A DNA stretch of 64,000 bases from Spongiibacteraceae bacterium (GCA_028280715.1 JANQLG010000033.1:62001-126000), one strand, 5' to 3'. Shown: positions 50,276 through 60,287, numbered from the stretch's first letter. Program-made: numbers and translations. Notes: generated by a model not told the origin, from the sequence alone.

Positions 50276-50412
50276 GCGAATTTAACCATCATGAGGCTGG
50301 CTTAAGCCTTTGTTTTTAGGATTTTTTCTTGTTGCTTTGGTCCCGCCTTAGATTAAGTAAGTTTGGGCGCGATTAATTCTTTTTACACTGAGTTACTATT
50401 GATTTTCAGGAT

Positions 50413-50441
50413 GAAAAAAGCCCGATCTATGCCGGGCTTTT
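50413..50441 (-). terminator. Rho-independent terminator of rne
   Basis: On the minus strand AAAAGCCCG pairs with CGGGCTTTT (9 bp, 8-base loop) followed by two more T residues, 8 bases after the rne stop. Confidence 0.85.
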
Positions 50442-50448
50442 GGTGTTA

Positions 50449-53049
50449 TCAGGCCGTGCGTTTCAGCCTCGGGTCGTTATGGGCTCTCGCTGGGATTGCT
50501 CGGTCAGGGCTAGGTTGAGCAGCAGGTGCTGGCTCAATAGAGTCTTGATCATTGATTTCAGTTTGTATTTCAATACTACCGACTGGGTTTGGAGCAATGC
50601 GAGGGTCATTGGCGGCTCGACCAACTGGCTTTTCGATGATAGTTGGAGCAGGCTCGGGCTCACTTTCAGCTTCCTGGTTCGCTACTGTTGCTTCCTCTAT
50701 AGGCTCTGAAACAGCTTCATTTTCAGTTGTGTCTGTCTTTTCATTAACCTCTTCAGCTTGATTGGTTGTTGGTGCTTGACTCGAAGCCACTTCATTTTTA
50801 CTTGAAACTACTTCTACAGTGTCTGCAGAAGAGGTTGGTATATCTCCGGATTCGTCGTTAACTAAAGCCACATTGGCGTCAGTATTTTCTTTTACTGTGG
50901 CAGTGACTGATGTTACCTCTTGGGTTTCTGTTGCAGCGTCAACATTTTCAACAGCTGTATCATCAGCTACGGCTTCTACATTGGCGGTTTGTTGTTCTTC
51001 AACTGATTTGCCTCTCTTTCTGCGACGTTGAGAAGAGCGAGGTTTGCGGTTTTCTGGTCTGCGTGCAGGGCGATCGCCTCTATCTCTATCTTGCTTAGAT
51101 TCGGACTGTTCTGTTGCTTCCACATTATCAGCAGGGCTTTTCTGAGCGTCTCGACGCTTACGATCTTGCTTATCATGCGATTTGCGTTGGTTATCTTGTT
51201 GAGCATTTTGTTCATTCCGACGCTGACGCTGCTCATTTCTGTTGCGGTTACGGTTCCTGTTGCGATTTCTTTGTCGGCCGCGATTGCCTTGGCGAGATTG
51301 TTGACGCTTTTTCTCAGTTTCCTGCTCTTTTTGTTCAGCTTCCTTATCGCCAACAAAGAACTTAACAATGCGGGCAATCAGTCCTGGGCCAGATGGCTCA
51401 CTGGCAACAGCCTTTGGTTCAGGTTGTTGCGGTGTTGGTGCCGGTGCTTGTGGACTTACTGCCTGCACGGCGGCTTGTTGAGTCTCAGCTGTCTGTTTAG
51501 GCTTTGGCTGAGTGTTATCTATTTCACTCGGATCAGCCTGGATTTTGTAGCTAAGTTCTACCTTTTTGCCAATTTCATCATCACGCAGACGCTGTACTTC
51601 AAAATTTGGTGTTTCCAGTTGAGGAATAGGCACAATAACTACGCGTACTTTGGTGCGCTGTTCGATGTCGTGGATTGGAACACGCTTTTCATTAAGCAAA
51701 TAAGACGCGACGCTAACGGGTACCAGAGCGCGAATTTCAGCACTGCGCTCTTTGTTAGCGGCTTCTTCTACCAGTCTCAGAATAGAGAGTGATAGCGACT
51801 TGGTGTCGCGAATAGTGCCTTGTCCTGCACATCTCGGACAGACCTTGGCGCTGGTTTCGCCAAGAGACGGGCGAAGGCGTTGGCGCGACATTTCCAATAA
51901 TCCAAATCGGGAAATGCGCCCTACTTGAACACGGGCGCGGTCAACACTTAGTGCGTCACGCATACGGTTTTCAATGGCGCGTTGGTTCTTAGCTGTGTTC
52001 ATGTCGATAAAATCGATGACTACTAAGCCGCCCATGTCTCGAAGTCTCAACTGGCGAGCAATCTCGTCGGCTGCCTCCAGGTTAGTTTGCAGAGCGGTTT
52101 CTTCGATATTGCCGCCTTTAGTCGCTCTGGCTGAGTTTATATCGATGGAAACTAATGCTTCTGTTGGATCTATAACAATAGAACCACCTGATGGCAGTTG
52201 TACTTCCCGTTGGAAGGCGGTTTCTATCTGGCTTTCGATTTGGTAGCGATTGAATAGGGGGACTGTGTCCTGATAAAGACGAATGCGATTCTGGTAGTGA
52301 GGCATAACCTGAGTAACAAAATTAAGTGCCTCTGAATATGCTTGATCGTTATCGATAAGTACTTGGTCAATATCTTCGCGTAGATAGTCGCGAATGGCGC
52401 GGATGATGACATTACTTTCTTGCAACAGCAGTAGTGGCGCTTCATTTTCAGAAGAGGCTTTTGTAATCGCTTCCCAGAGATGAATCAGGTAATCCAGATC
52501 CCATTGCAGTTCTTCACCACTGCGGCCAACACCGGCAGTACGAACAATAGCTCCCATACCGTTTGGAACAGTAATTGAGCTGAGGGCTTCTTTTAACTCG
52601 GCGCGTTCTTCACCTTCAATTCTTCGGCTAATGCCGCCGGCCCGAGGATTGTTGGGCATTAATACTAAATAGCGTCCAGCGAGACAGATAAATGTGGTCA
52701 GTGCAGCACCCTTATTACCACGCTCCTCTTTGTCGACTTGAACGATAACTTCGGTGCCTTCCTTCACAACGTCTTTAATTTTAAAGCGGCCGTTGATTTC
52801 AGAAGGTTGGCGATAAAAATATTCGCGAGAAATTTCTTTTAGAGGCAAAAAGCCGTGACGTTCGGCGCCAAAATCGACAAATGCGGCTTCAAGGCTGGGT
52901 TCTACTCGAGTGATTTTGCCTTTATAAATGTTGGCTTTTTTCTGGACTCTTGTTCTATTTTCGATGTCGAGATCGTAAAGGCGTTGACCATCAACAAGTG
53001 CGACACGCAGTTCTTCAGGCTGCGTGGCATTGATTAACATTCTTTTCAT
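50449..53049 (-). CDS. rne: ribonuclease E
   Basis: RNase E is the essential endonuclease of mRNA decay and rRNA/tRNA processing and the scaffold of the degradosome. The 866 residues comprise the S1 domain (about 38-118), 5' sensor, the DNase I-like catalytic part with the metal-binding Asp in [13 protein letters not shown] and VVIDFIDM, and the Zn-link CPRCAGQG. The C-terminal 350 residues are disordered: an Arg/Asn-rich stretch with RNRNRNRN repeats (about 590-605), then Val/Glu/Thr-rich sequence, and two NDPR motifs (814-817, 858-861). It is shorter than E. coli RNase E (1061). It is divergent from rluC, as in enterobacteria. Confidence 0.96.
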   Translation of the reverse strand: MKRMLINATQPEELRVALVDGQRLYDLDIENRTRVQKKANIYKGKITRVEPSLEAAFVDFGAERHGFLPLKEISREYFYRQPSEINGRFKIKDVVKEGTEVIVQVDKEERGNKGAALTTFICLAGRYLVLMPNNPRAGGISRRIEGEERAELKEALSSITVPNGMGAIVRTAGVGRSGEELQWDLDYLIHLWEAITKASSENEAPLLLLQESNVIIRAIRDYLREDIDQVLIDNDQAYSEALNFVTQVMPHYQNRIRLYQDTVPLFNRYQIESQIETAFQREVQLPSGGSIVIDPTEALVSIDINSARATKGGNIEETALQTNLEAADEIARQLRLRDMGGLVVIDFIDMNTAKNQRAIENRMRDALSVDRARVQVGRISRFGLLEMSRQRLRPSLGETSAKVCPRCAGQGTIRDTKSLSLSILRLVEEAANKERSAEIRALVPVSVASYLLNEKRVPIHDIEQRTKVRVVIVPIPQLETPNFEVQRLRDDEIGKKVELSYKIQADPSEIDNTQPKPKQTAETQQAAVQAVSPQAPAPTPQQPEPKAVASEPSGPGLIARIVKFFVGDKEAEQKEQETEKKRQQSRQGNRGRQRNRNRNRNRNRNEQRQRRNEQNAQQDNQRKSHDKQDRKRRDAQKSPADNVEATEQSESKQDRDRGDRPARRPENRKPRSSQRRRKRGKSVEEQQTANVEAVADDTAVENVDAATETQEVTSVTATVKENTDANVALVNDESGDIPTSSADTVEVVSSKNEVASSQAPTTNQAEEVNEKTDTTENEAVSEPIEEATVANQEAESEPEPAPTIIEKPVGRAANDPRIAPNPVGSIEIQTEINDQDSIEPAPAAQPSPDRAIPARAHNDPRLKRTA

Positions 53050-53883
53050 AATTCATTTATTCCCGTGCATTACTCTGAGAGCGAACAATGAATGTTGGCT
53101 CCAAGTGCAGGAAATTGGGCAATATCGGCTGAGGTGACTTAGGCAGGGTAGAGTACAAGTTGCTGGTTATACTGACCTCAATGTTAACAAGGTCTTTTAC
53201 CAATGGCTTAGGTGTGTTTGTTTGTCTTTTTGCCTATAAAAGGGCAAGTTTTAAAGCCAATCCACCTAGCTCTGTTTCGTTAACGTCCTCTAATATAGAA
53301 ATATTGAGTGTTAAACAATGTTTGACGATACGAGTTAATTTTTCTTTCTGCAGTTTTATTTACAGAATGTGTTTGTCGTAATTTAACTGTATCGACATAA
53401 ATTTTTGCAATTTGTACTATGGAAACAAAATAATCTGACGTTGTGAAAAAATGGGTAAATGTTAAATTTACATACGCAATATTTGAGTCAAATAGTTTGT
53501 TCCTGTTAACCCTACTTTTTGAATCTTTTCTTTCGATATTTGCGACAATTTGTCTGCAGTGTTAAAAAATATCTCTAAAAATAATATCTATTAGCTAAAA
53601 ATCAGCTGTTTAAAGCAGCTATCTTCGTTTCTAACTTCGATTTCAAAGAAGTGCTTTCAAAATAGTTTCGCCAGCCATCAAATTACACTTCGTTTGTGGC
53701 TTCTGGCGGTATAACATTCGGCACACGGTTTTTCCTTGCATCTCAATTCGCGCTTTGCTTTATCTGAGTGTTCTACCCGGATAAAGGCTAAAGTCAATCG
53801 AGGCGGAAGCCTGCTGTGCTCGAATTAGTGCGGCACTATAGCAGTATTTCCTAATAGCATCAAACACTTAGCTTGAGGTATTA
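53050..53883. other. 834-base non-coding gap between rne and rluC
   Basis: This is the longest gene-free stretch of the window. Its left two thirds are very AT-rich and should contain the rne promoter and a long rne leader, the element through which RNase E represses itself in enterobacteria. The right part (about 53690-53880) is richer in GC and holds small dyads such as AGGC-GGAA-GCCT. I see no convincing gene: the short open frame at 53160-53381 has no ribosome site and an unlikely composition. Confidence 0.55.
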
Positions 53884-54888
53884 ATGAGCGGCACGAAAGT
53901 AGCCAAAGGTAAAGGTAGCGAAACCGATAGTGCTTCAGCTGGTGGTGCTAGTGGTACTACAGGAGTTACTTTTTATGAAATTTCTGATGCTCAGGCAGGC
54001 CAAAGAATAGACAACTTCCTTCTCCGTTACCTAAAAGGTGTACCAAAATCAAGGGTTTATCGCATAGTGCGAAAGGGAGAGGTGCGCGTAAATAAGTCGC
54101 GTATTAAAGCTGAGTATAAATTATGTGAGGGGGATGTTGTTCGTATTCCTCCGGTGAGAACCACCCAGAAACCTAAAGCAGTTACGGTGTCTGGTGGGCT
54201 GAAAGAGCTACTTGAGAAAGCGGTTTTATATGAAGATGACAAACTACTGGTTATCAATAAACCCTCGGGCTTGGCTGTGCACGGCGGCAGTGGCGTCAAT
54301 CTAGGGCTTATTGAAGCGCTTAGAGTGTTGCGGCCCGAAGCGCGTTTTCTGGAATTGGTACATCGCTTGGACCGTGATACTTCAGGTTGTGTCATGATCG
54401 CAAAAAAGAGGAGCATGTTGCGGTATCTACATCAGCAGTTGCGCGAAGGTACGATTGATAAACGTTATCTTGCATTGGTTAAAGGACGTTGGCCAAATAG
54501 AAAAAAACTCGTTAATGCGCCGTTATTGAAGAATGTGTTGCAATCTGGTGAAAGGATGGTGCACGTATCACCCGAGGGGAAAAAGTCGATTACAGAATTT
54601 GCCGTTGTTGAACGTTTTCCCGAAACAACGTTGGTAGAGGCAAAACCCATTACAGGCAGAACGCATCAAATTCGTGTGCATGCATTACATGCTGGCCACC
54701 CTTTATTAGGGGATGATAAGTACGGAGAGGGTGAATTAAATAAAGCCTTTAAACAAAAGGGATTAAAGCGTTTATTCCTTCATGCAGTGCAATTAACGAT
54801 ACCGATGGCTGAAGATGAGCAAGCTATTACAGTAGATGCCGCTTTGGACGAAAATCTGGAGCAGCTTTTAGCTGATATACGAGATTGA
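53884..54888 (+). CDS. rluC: 23S rRNA pseudouridine(955/2504/2580) synthase
   Basis: RluC modifies three uridines of 23S rRNA. The 334-residue protein has an S4 RNA-binding domain (about 38-100, QRIDNFLLRYLKGVPKSRVYR) and the RluA-type catalytic domain with Asp163 in VHRLDRDTSG, then GRTHQIRVH. Start ATG 53884 has GAGG 5 bases upstream; the first 27 residues are a Ser/Gly-rich tail longer than usual. The position beside rne identifies it as RluC rather than RluD. Confidence 0.93.
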   Translation: MSGTKVAKGKGSETDSASAGGASGTTGVTFYEISDAQAGQRIDNFLLRYLKGVPKSRVYRIVRKGEVRVNKSRIKAEYKLCEGDVVRIPPVRTTQKPKAVTVSGGLKELLEKAVLYEDDKLLVINKPSGLAVHGGSGVNLGLIEALRVLRPEARFLELVHRLDRDTSGCVMIAKKRSMLRYLHQQLREGTIDKRYLALVKGRWPNRKKLVNAPLLKNVLQSGERMVHVSPEGKKSITEFAVVERFPETTLVEAKPITGRTHQIRVHALHAGHPLLGDDKYGEGELNKAFKQKGLKRLFLHAVQLTIPMAEDEQAITVDAALDENLEQLLADIRD

Positions 54889-54934
54889 TTTGCAGCCAGT
54901 GTTGGCCGTAGGTTTTTTTGAGAAGTATTGAGTT

Positions 54935-55570
54935 ATGTTAGTTATTTTTGATTGGGATGGGACTTTACTAGATTCAACCGGCAAGATTATCGGTTGTATG
55001 CATCAGGCAATTTCGGACGTGGAATTGGAGCAGCGCTCCGATCAGCAGGTTAAAGAAATTATTGGTTTAGGGCTCCCTGAGGCAATTCAGCAGCTCTTTC
55101 CTGGTATAGAAAACGATAGGTTGGGTGCTGTTAGGGCTGCTTATTCCAGGCACTTTATTGCAGCCGATAAAACAGCCTGTGATTTTTATCCTGGTGTTAT
55201 GGAAACTATGTTGGAGATTAAGAAGCGAGGACATCAGATTGCTGTAGCGACAGGTAAAAGCCGCAGAGGATTGAACAGGGTGTTGAGCAATTTACAGATG
55301 GAATCTTTTTTTCATGCCACGCGCTGTGCTGATGAAACAGCTTCCAAACCCCACCCGTTGATGTTGCATGAGTTAATGAGCGAGTTAGAGTCGCCTAATC
55401 ATGCCTCGGTTATGGTAGGGGATACCGAATTTGATTTGGAAATGGCCAATAGGGCAGGCATAAGGAGTATTGGTGTTAATTATGGTGCTCATCCTGAAGA
55501 GCGTCTGCAGCGTTGTAAGCCTGACACTATCATTGAGGAATTTGCCGAATTACTGGAGTTCCTTGATTGA
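54935..55570 (+). CDS. HAD-IA family hydrolase (phosphoglycolate phosphatase-like)
   Basis: This 211-residue protein has all haloacid dehalogenase motifs: FDWDGTLLDS (Asp6, Asp8), IAVATGKS, Lys in ETASKPHP, and VGDTEFDLEMANRAG. The helical cap (about 15-85) places it in the Gph-like subfamily. The substrate is not predictable. It follows rluC by 46 bases, an arrangement seen in Pseudomonas; convergent with yceF. Confidence 0.88.
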   Translation: MLVIFDWDGTLLDSTGKIIGCMHQAISDVELEQRSDQQVKEIIGLGLPEAIQQLFPGIENDRLGAVRAAYSRHFIAADKTACDFYPGVMETMLEIKKRGHQIAVATGKSRRGLNRVLSNLQMESFFHATRCADETASKPHPLMLHELMSELESPNHASVMVGDTEFDLEMANRAGIRSIGVNYGAHPEERLQRCKPDTIIEEFAELLEFLD

Positions 55571-55575
55571 TACAT

Positions 55576-56154
55576 TTAAGGGATTTCTACTGATTCTTTC
55601 TGCAGCATATTAATTAGACGAATGAGAGGAAGACCTATCAAAGCATTGGGATCGTCGCCTTCCAGTTTAGAGAATAGAGAAATGCCTAACCCCTCCATCT
55701 TAAAACTACCTGCACAATCATAGGGTTCTTCAGCTTTTAGGTAACGCTCAATTTGCTTAAGTGTGAGATCTCTGAAATAGACAGTAAAGGGCTCAACACA
55801 AAATTGCCTGTTTTGGTTTTGGCTGTTGAGTAAACACAGCCCTGTATGAAATACGACGCGCTTACCACTGCAGCTGGATAGTTGCATTACGGCGTTTTCG
55901 AAATTGTCAGGCTTGGTGAGTATTTCCCCATCTAGACAGGCTACTTGATCTGAGGCGATGATTAGGTGGTTATGATGGTTGTTTGCAATAGCCTCTGCTT
56001 TGTTTTGAGCTAGTCTCATTACTAACTGTTCCGGGGCTTCACCTGCATTCGGAGATTCGTCAATATTAGGACTGATACAATCAAACGGAGTGTTCAATCT
56101 AGCGAGTAATTCTCTGCGATAGGGAGAGCTGGAAGCAAGAATAAGCGGTAACAT
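55576..56154 (-). CDS. yceF: Maf-like nucleotide pyrophosphatase (YceF type)
   Basis: Maf proteins hydrolyse non-canonical nucleoside triphosphates; the YceF branch acts on 7-methyl-GTP. The signature ASSSPYRRELLARL is at residues 7-20, and LIIASDQVACLDGE holds the catalytic Asp. The gene sits between rluC and yceD, its standard place. ATG 56154 gives the usual short MLPLILASSS start; the frame continues to a TTG at 56175. Neither has a clear ribosome site. About 192 residues. Confidence 0.9.
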   Translation of the reverse strand: MLPLILASSSPYRRELLARLNTPFDCISPNIDESPNAGEAPEQLVMRLAQNKAEAIANNHHNHLIIASDQVACLDGEILTKPDNFENAVMQLSSCSGKRVVFHTGLCLLNSQNQNRQFCVEPFTVYFRDLTLKQIERYLKAEEPYDCAGSFKMEGLGISLFSKLEGDDPNALIGLPLIRLINMLQKESVEIP

Positions 56155-56249
56155 AAGGGGTTGATACACTGGCAATGGCTGAAGTTGGCTGATTATAGGA
56201 AGAAGTGCCTGATTTTCCTAAAGAATTGCCAAAAAAAGGCCTTTTTTCT

Positions 56250-56278
56250 TTGACAGTCCGCTACTTCGGCCCTATGAT
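56250..56278 (+). promoter_or_regulatory. near-consensus sigma-70 promoter directly before yceD
   Basis: A perfect TTGACA (56250-56255) and TATGAT (56273-56278, 5 of 6) are 17 bases apart. The yceD ATG starts only 9 bases after the -10, so the transcript should begin at or within about 4 bases of the start codon. Confidence 0.75.
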
Positions 56279-56287
56279 GGCGCGCTT

Positions 56288-56845
56288 ATGTCAAATGCCC
56301 CCCTGCCAAATCAAATTGATGTACGCAAACTGGCAGTTAAAAATGTTGAAATCAGTGCGGTTACGCCGGTTTCATCGTTGCCAAGATTTGTGGATATGTT
56401 GGCTGATGGGGATAGTTCGATAGCGGTAAATCTTCATTTTTATATAGATGATGAGCGCATTCGTCGAGTTGATGGGCAGATAACAGCGACGGTAAATGTG
56501 TTTTGCCAGCGTTGTTTAGATACCATGCCATTGGAGCTGGATACCCAATTTCAACTCGGTATCGTCTGGTCAGAAGAAGATGCCAAGCGCTTGCCCGGCT
56601 TTATGGAGCCATTAATTGTTGGTGAAGAGCTGGTGGATTTAGCCGATATCGTGTCAGAGGAATTAATCCTGTCTATGCCTTATGTGAGCTACCATGCTCC
56701 GGAAGATTGTAAGCAGGTGAGTAATTATTCCACTGGTGAAGTTGCTGTCGAATCGTCGATGCAAACTGAAGCAGAGGAAAAACGGAGCTCCCCATCTCGG
56801 GACAATCCGTTTAGTGTATTGCAACAATTAAAGCGTGATAAATAA
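56288..56845 (+). CDS. yceD: YceD (DUF177) rRNA accumulation protein
   Basis: YceD proteins are linked to 23S rRNA accumulation and are coupled to rpmF across bacteria. The 185-residue protein starts SNAPLPNQIDVRKLA, a normal N-terminus for Pseudomonas-type YceD, and has VFCQRCLDTM and the acidic VDLADIVSEELILSMP. There is no ribosome-binding site; the promoter lies right before the ATG, so a leaderless mRNA is likely. First gene of yceD-rpmF-plsX-fabD-fabG. Confidence 0.9.
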   Translation: MSNAPLPNQIDVRKLAVKNVEISAVTPVSSLPRFVDMLADGDSSIAVNLHFYIDDERIRRVDGQITATVNVFCQRCLDTMPLELDTQFQLGIVWSEEDAKRLPGFMEPLIVGEELVDLADIVSEELILSMPYVSYHAPEDCKQVSNYSTGEVAVESSMQTEAEEKRSSPSRDNPFSVLQQLKRDK

Positions 56846-56882
56846 TTAGATTACGCTGAGCGTAAGCAGAGGAGTATAGGCG

Positions 56883-57065
56883 ATGGCCGTACAGAAGAGT
56901 AAAGTAACCCGTTCACGTCGTGGTCAGCGTCGTTCACATGATGCGTTGTCTGGACCAACTTTGTCAGTTGATTCTACTAGCGGTGAAACACATCGTCGCC
57001 ACCATGTTAGTGCTGACGGCTTTTACCGTGGCAAAAAAGTAGTAGTAAGCCAAGACGACGAATAA
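56883..57065 (+). CDS. rpmF: 50S ribosomal protein L32
   Basis: The 60-residue basic protein [19 protein letters not shown] is L32, part of the large ribosomal subunit. It lacks the zinc-binding Cys pairs of some L32 forms, which is normal in gammaproteobacteria. It follows yceD by 37 bases with GAGGAG upstream. Confidence 0.97.
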   Translation: MAVQKSKVTRSRRGQRRSHDALSGPTLSVDSTSGETHRRHHVSADGFYRGKKVVVSQDDE

Positions 57066-57102
57066 TTGTTAGTCGCTTTGACGCGTCTGCATTCTTTTTT
57101 AA

Positions 57103-58104
57103 ATGGCTTCGCGAATTCGCATAGCTATTGATTGCATGGGTGGAGATCAAGGTCTTCGCTCATCCCTTCCCGCTGCAAAAAAATCCCTCGCTTTATTTTC
57201 CGATATTGAAATCACTCTGGTGGGTGACTCCAACCAAATTGAATCTGAAATTTCTACCGACGATTCACGTATTAATATTTTGCATGCGCCGGAGGTGGTG
57301 TTGATGTCCGATAAGCCATCACATGCACTTCGTAGAAAAAGTCAGTCGTCGATGCGTATGGCCATCGATTTATTGCATGAGAACAAGGTTGATGCGGTGG
57401 TTAGTGCTGGTAATACGGGAGCATTGTTGGCTATAGGTTGTTATGTGTTAAAAACCTTGCCGGGTATTGATCGCCCGGCGATTTGTTCGGCAATACCGTC
57501 GCGAAACGGCCATAGTCATTTGTTGGATCTTGGTGCCAATGTGGATAGTAGTGCAGACAATTTATATCAGTTTGCTGTTATGGGTTCAGCGCTTGCAGCT
57601 TCTGTAGATGGCAATCAGCAACCTAAAGTCGCTCTGCTCAATATTGGTGAGGAAGATATTAAAGGGAATGAGCAGGTTAAATTAGCAGCTAAGTTAATGC
57701 AGGCCGATGAAAGCATAAATTTTATTGGTTCTATAGAAGGTGATGCATTGTTTAGTGGTGATGCTGATGTGATTGTCTGTGATGGTTTTGTTGGTAATGT
57801 GGCACTAAAAGTATCTGAAGGTACGGCGAGGCATATTTCCTCCTTAATAACAGAAAAGTTTAAAGAAACTTTTTGGTCAAAATTGTCTGCATTATTGTCG
57901 ACACGCGTTCTGAATAAAATTTATAGAACATTGAATCCAGAAAAATATAATGGTGCGAGTTTTCTTGGTTTGCAGGGAGTGCTAGTTAAAAGTCACGGTA
58001 ATAGTAGTGTAGAAAGTTTTGTGCAAGCAATTGCTAAAGCAAGAGCGGAGGTTGAGGCAGGAATGTTGGCCTTAATCGATCAAAAGCTAGCAGATCGAGC
58101 TTAG
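57103..58104 (+). CDS. plsX: phosphate acyltransferase
   Basis: PlsX makes acyl-phosphate from acyl-ACP for phospholipid synthesis. The 333-residue protein starts IRIAIDCMGGDQG and contains ALRRKSQSSMRMAIDLL, GNTGALLAIG and DGFVGNVALKVSEG, all family blocks. It follows rpmF by 37 bases. fabH, which follows plsX in enterobacteria, is absent; fabD comes next. Confidence 0.96.
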   Translation: MASRIRIAIDCMGGDQGLRSSLPAAKKSLALFSDIEITLVGDSNQIESEISTDDSRINILHAPEVVLMSDKPSHALRRKSQSSMRMAIDLLHENKVDAVVSAGNTGALLAIGCYVLKTLPGIDRPAICSAIPSRNGHSHLLDLGANVDSSADNLYQFAVMGSALAASVDGNQQPKVALLNIGEEDIKGNEQVKLAAKLMQADESINFIGSIEGDALFSGDADVIVCDGFVGNVALKVSEGTARHISSLITEKFKETFWSKLSALLSTRVLNKIYRTLNPEKYNGASFLGLQGVLVKSHGNSSVESFVQAIAKARAEVEAGMLALIDQKLADRA

Positions 58105-58144
58105 TTATTTATTATAAAGTACATAAAGAAAAAGGTTTTAAATT

Positions 58145-59074
58145 ATGACACAACAAAATCTGGCGTTTGTTTTTCCTGGACAGGGCTCTCAAAAAGTCGG
58201 CATGTTGTCAGAAATTGCTGAACAGTTTGATATTGTAAAAGCGACCTTTGGCGAAGCGTCAGATGCGTTGGGTTACGATATGTGGAACTTGATTCAAAAT
58301 GGTGAGCAAGAGCAATTAAACCTGACGGAAAGAACACAGCCTATCTTGTTAACTTCGAGCGTTGCATTGTGGCGAGTGTGGCAGGAAAAGAACGGTAAAA
58401 TGCCTGCACTGATGGCGGGTCATAGCCTTGGTGAGTTTTCGGCGCTGGTATGCGCGGGCTGTCTGGATTTCTCCGATGCGGTGAAATTAGTGCGTGCCAG
58501 AGGCCAGTTTATGCAAACAGCTGTCCCTGTTGGTGAAGGTGCAATGGCGGCAGTGCTGGGTTTAGATGATCAGGTGATTATCGATATTTGTGAGTGCTCT
58601 GGCGCAGAGGCGGTTAATTTTAATTCTCCAGGACAAGTGGTTATAGCTGGTAAAGTAGCTGCTGTTGATGAAGCGATTAAGTTACTACAGGAAGCGGGGG
58701 CAAAACGTGCCATGGCGCTCCCTGTTAGCGCGCCTTTCCATACGTCATTGATGAAACCGGCAGGCGAAAAATTAGCGGAAGAGTTGGCTGGCTTAAGTGT
58801 GTCATCACCTGAAATTCCTGTTGTGCATAATGTTCACGCGCAAACAGAGTCTGATCCTGAAAAGATAAAATCATTACTCGTAGAACAAATTTATAGCCCG
58901 GTTAAATGGACTAGTTGTATTGGAGCTATGGTGAGTCAAGGCGTGCAGATTACACTTGAGTGTGGGCCAGGAAAAGTATTATCAGGTTTGAGTAAGCGTA
59001 TTGATAAATCTCTCGCTGGTTTCAATATTGAAACCCCTGCAGGCCTGGAAAAAGCGTTGGAAGAAATTAAATAA
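58145..59074 (+). CDS. fabD: malonyl-CoA-ACP transacylase
   Basis: FabD loads malonate onto acyl carrier protein. The 309-residue protein has FPGQGSQKVGM (10-20), the nucleophile Ser94 in AGHSLGEFSAL and the catalytic His in SAPFHTSLM. It is 40 bases after plsX and 22 before fabG. Confidence 0.97.
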   Translation: MTQQNLAFVFPGQGSQKVGMLSEIAEQFDIVKATFGEASDALGYDMWNLIQNGEQEQLNLTERTQPILLTSSVALWRVWQEKNGKMPALMAGHSLGEFSALVCAGCLDFSDAVKLVRARGQFMQTAVPVGEGAMAAVLGLDDQVIIDICECSGAEAVNFNSPGQVVIAGKVAAVDEAIKLLQEAGAKRAMALPVSAPFHTSLMKPAGEKLAEELAGLSVSSPEIPVVHNVHAQTESDPEKIKSLLVEQIYSPVKWTSCIGAMVSQGVQITLECGPGKVLSGLSKRIDKSLAGFNIETPAGLEKALEEIK

Positions 59075-59096
59075 TTAATTTATTTGGAGAGGATTA

Positions 59097-59834
59097 ATGA
59101 CTAATAAAGTTGCATTGGTCACAGGTGCGAGTCGAGGTATTGGCAGGGCGATTGCTGAAAAACTGGGTGCAGATGGATTTACGGTAGTTGGTACCGCTAC
59201 TACTGATTCAGGAGCAGAGAATATTAGTTTGTATCTGAAAGAAGCCGGAATTGTTGGCGAAGGAATGTCACTGAATGTCACAGACTCTGAATCTGTGGAT
59301 GCTGTGATCAAGTTGATAACAGCAAACTACGGTGCGCCGACAGTGTTGGTTAACAATGCGGGTATCACCAAGGACAACATTCTGATGAGAATGAAGCAGG
59401 ATGAGTGGGATGATGTTGTCACTACCAACCTGAGCTCGATTTACCGTCTATCCAAAGCCTGTGTTCGCGGTATGACGAAAGCGCGCTGGGGCAGGATTGT
59501 TAATATCAGTTCGGTAGTTGGCTCAATGGGGAATGTTGGGCAGTCCAACTATGCTGCTACCAAGGCAGGTATGGAAGGTTTTTCACGTGCTTTGGCCAAG
59601 GAGCTGGGCTCCAGGAGTATAACGGTGAACTGTGTTGCTCCGGGCTTTATTGATACAGACATGACTAAAGAGCTATCAGAAGAACATAAGGAACTTATGT
59701 TGTCGCAGGTGCCTTTGGCCAGGTTGGGGCAGCCGGAAGAAATTGCAGCAGTGGTTTCTTTTCTGGTGAGTGAGCCTGCGGGCTATATTACCGGTGATAC
59801 GATCCATGCAAATGGCGGTATGTATATGTCATAA
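59097..59834 (+). CDS. fabG: 3-oxoacyl-ACP reductase
   Basis: FabG reduces 3-oxoacyl-ACP with NADPH in the elongation cycle. The 245-residue short-chain dehydrogenase has the cofactor loop TGASRGIG (9-16), NNAG (86-89) and the catalytic Ser139, Tyr152 and Lys156. It follows fabD by 22 bases, and acpP starts 216 bases later with its own promoter. Confidence 0.97.
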   Translation: MTNKVALVTGASRGIGRAIAEKLGADGFTVVGTATTDSGAENISLYLKEAGIVGEGMSLNVTDSESVDAVIKLITANYGAPTVLVNNAGITKDNILMRMKQDEWDDVVTTNLSSIYRLSKACVRGMTKARWGRIVNISSVVGSMGNVGQSNYAATKAGMEGFSRALAKELGSRSITVNCVAPGFIDTDMTKELSEEHKELMLSQVPLARLGQPEEIAAVVSFLVSEPAGYITGDTIHANGGMYMS

Positions 59835-59889
59835 CTTATTGAAAAATAAAGAAATTATTCATTTTTAACAGTTATTGTAGAAAAGCATG

Positions 59890-59917
59890 TTACAAGGCGG
59901 AAAAAATCGAGTAAAAT
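59890..59917 (+). promoter_or_regulatory. candidate acpP promoter
   Basis: TTACAA (59890-59895) and TAAAAT (59912-59917) are 16 bases apart, in the 216-base gap before acpP. The -10 matches 5 of 6; the -35 is weak. A leader of about 125 bases would result, allowing strong independent expression of acpP. Confidence 0.4.
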
Positions 59918-60050
59918 TCCCGCCGAATTAAAAGCGGTATAAAAATAACAGAAGTTGACCTTAGGAAGTGCTGTCATTACATTCCAGTTTGCATCAACTG
60001 ACGTTGTTATATCCATAGATTGTTTTCGTTAACAGGAGTCGATAAAGACC

Positions 60051-60287
60051 ATGAGCAGCATTGAAGAACGCGTCAAAAAAATTGTCGCTGAGCAATTGGG
60101 TGTTAAAGAAGAAGAAGTGCAACCTTCAGCCTCTTTCGTAGAAGATTTGGGTGCCGATTCATTGGATACAGTAGAATTGGTTATGGCTCTTGAAGAAGAG
60201 TTTGAAACAGAAATCCCTGATGAAGAAGCTGAGCAGATTACTACTGTTCAATTGGCTATCGATTACATCAACAAAAATCTGGACTAA
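60051..60287 (+). CDS. acpP: acyl carrier protein
   Basis: AcpP carries growing acyl chains on phosphopantetheine attached to Ser37 in [10 protein letters not shown]. The 78-residue acidic protein is standard. ATG 60051 has AGGAG upstream. It is followed by its own terminator instead of the fabF gene found in most relatives. Confidence 0.98.
   Translation: MSSIEERVKKIVAEQLGVKEEEVQPSASFVEDLGADSLDTVELVMALEEEFETEIPDEEAEQITTVQLAIDYINKNLD

Noticed and set aside
49913-50292. Two open frames of 102 and 83 codons on the minus strand
   Set aside because: Both run through the tRNA-Ser gene in full and encode its complement-like sequence; they are artefacts.
51028-51792. 254-codon frame opposite rne
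   Set aside because: It mirrors the Arg-rich, low-complexity rne tail; the rne frame is clearly the real gene.
53160-53381. 73-codon open frame in the rne-rluC gap
   Set aside because: No ribosome-binding site, odd composition and no recognisable family; more likely chance in a leader region.
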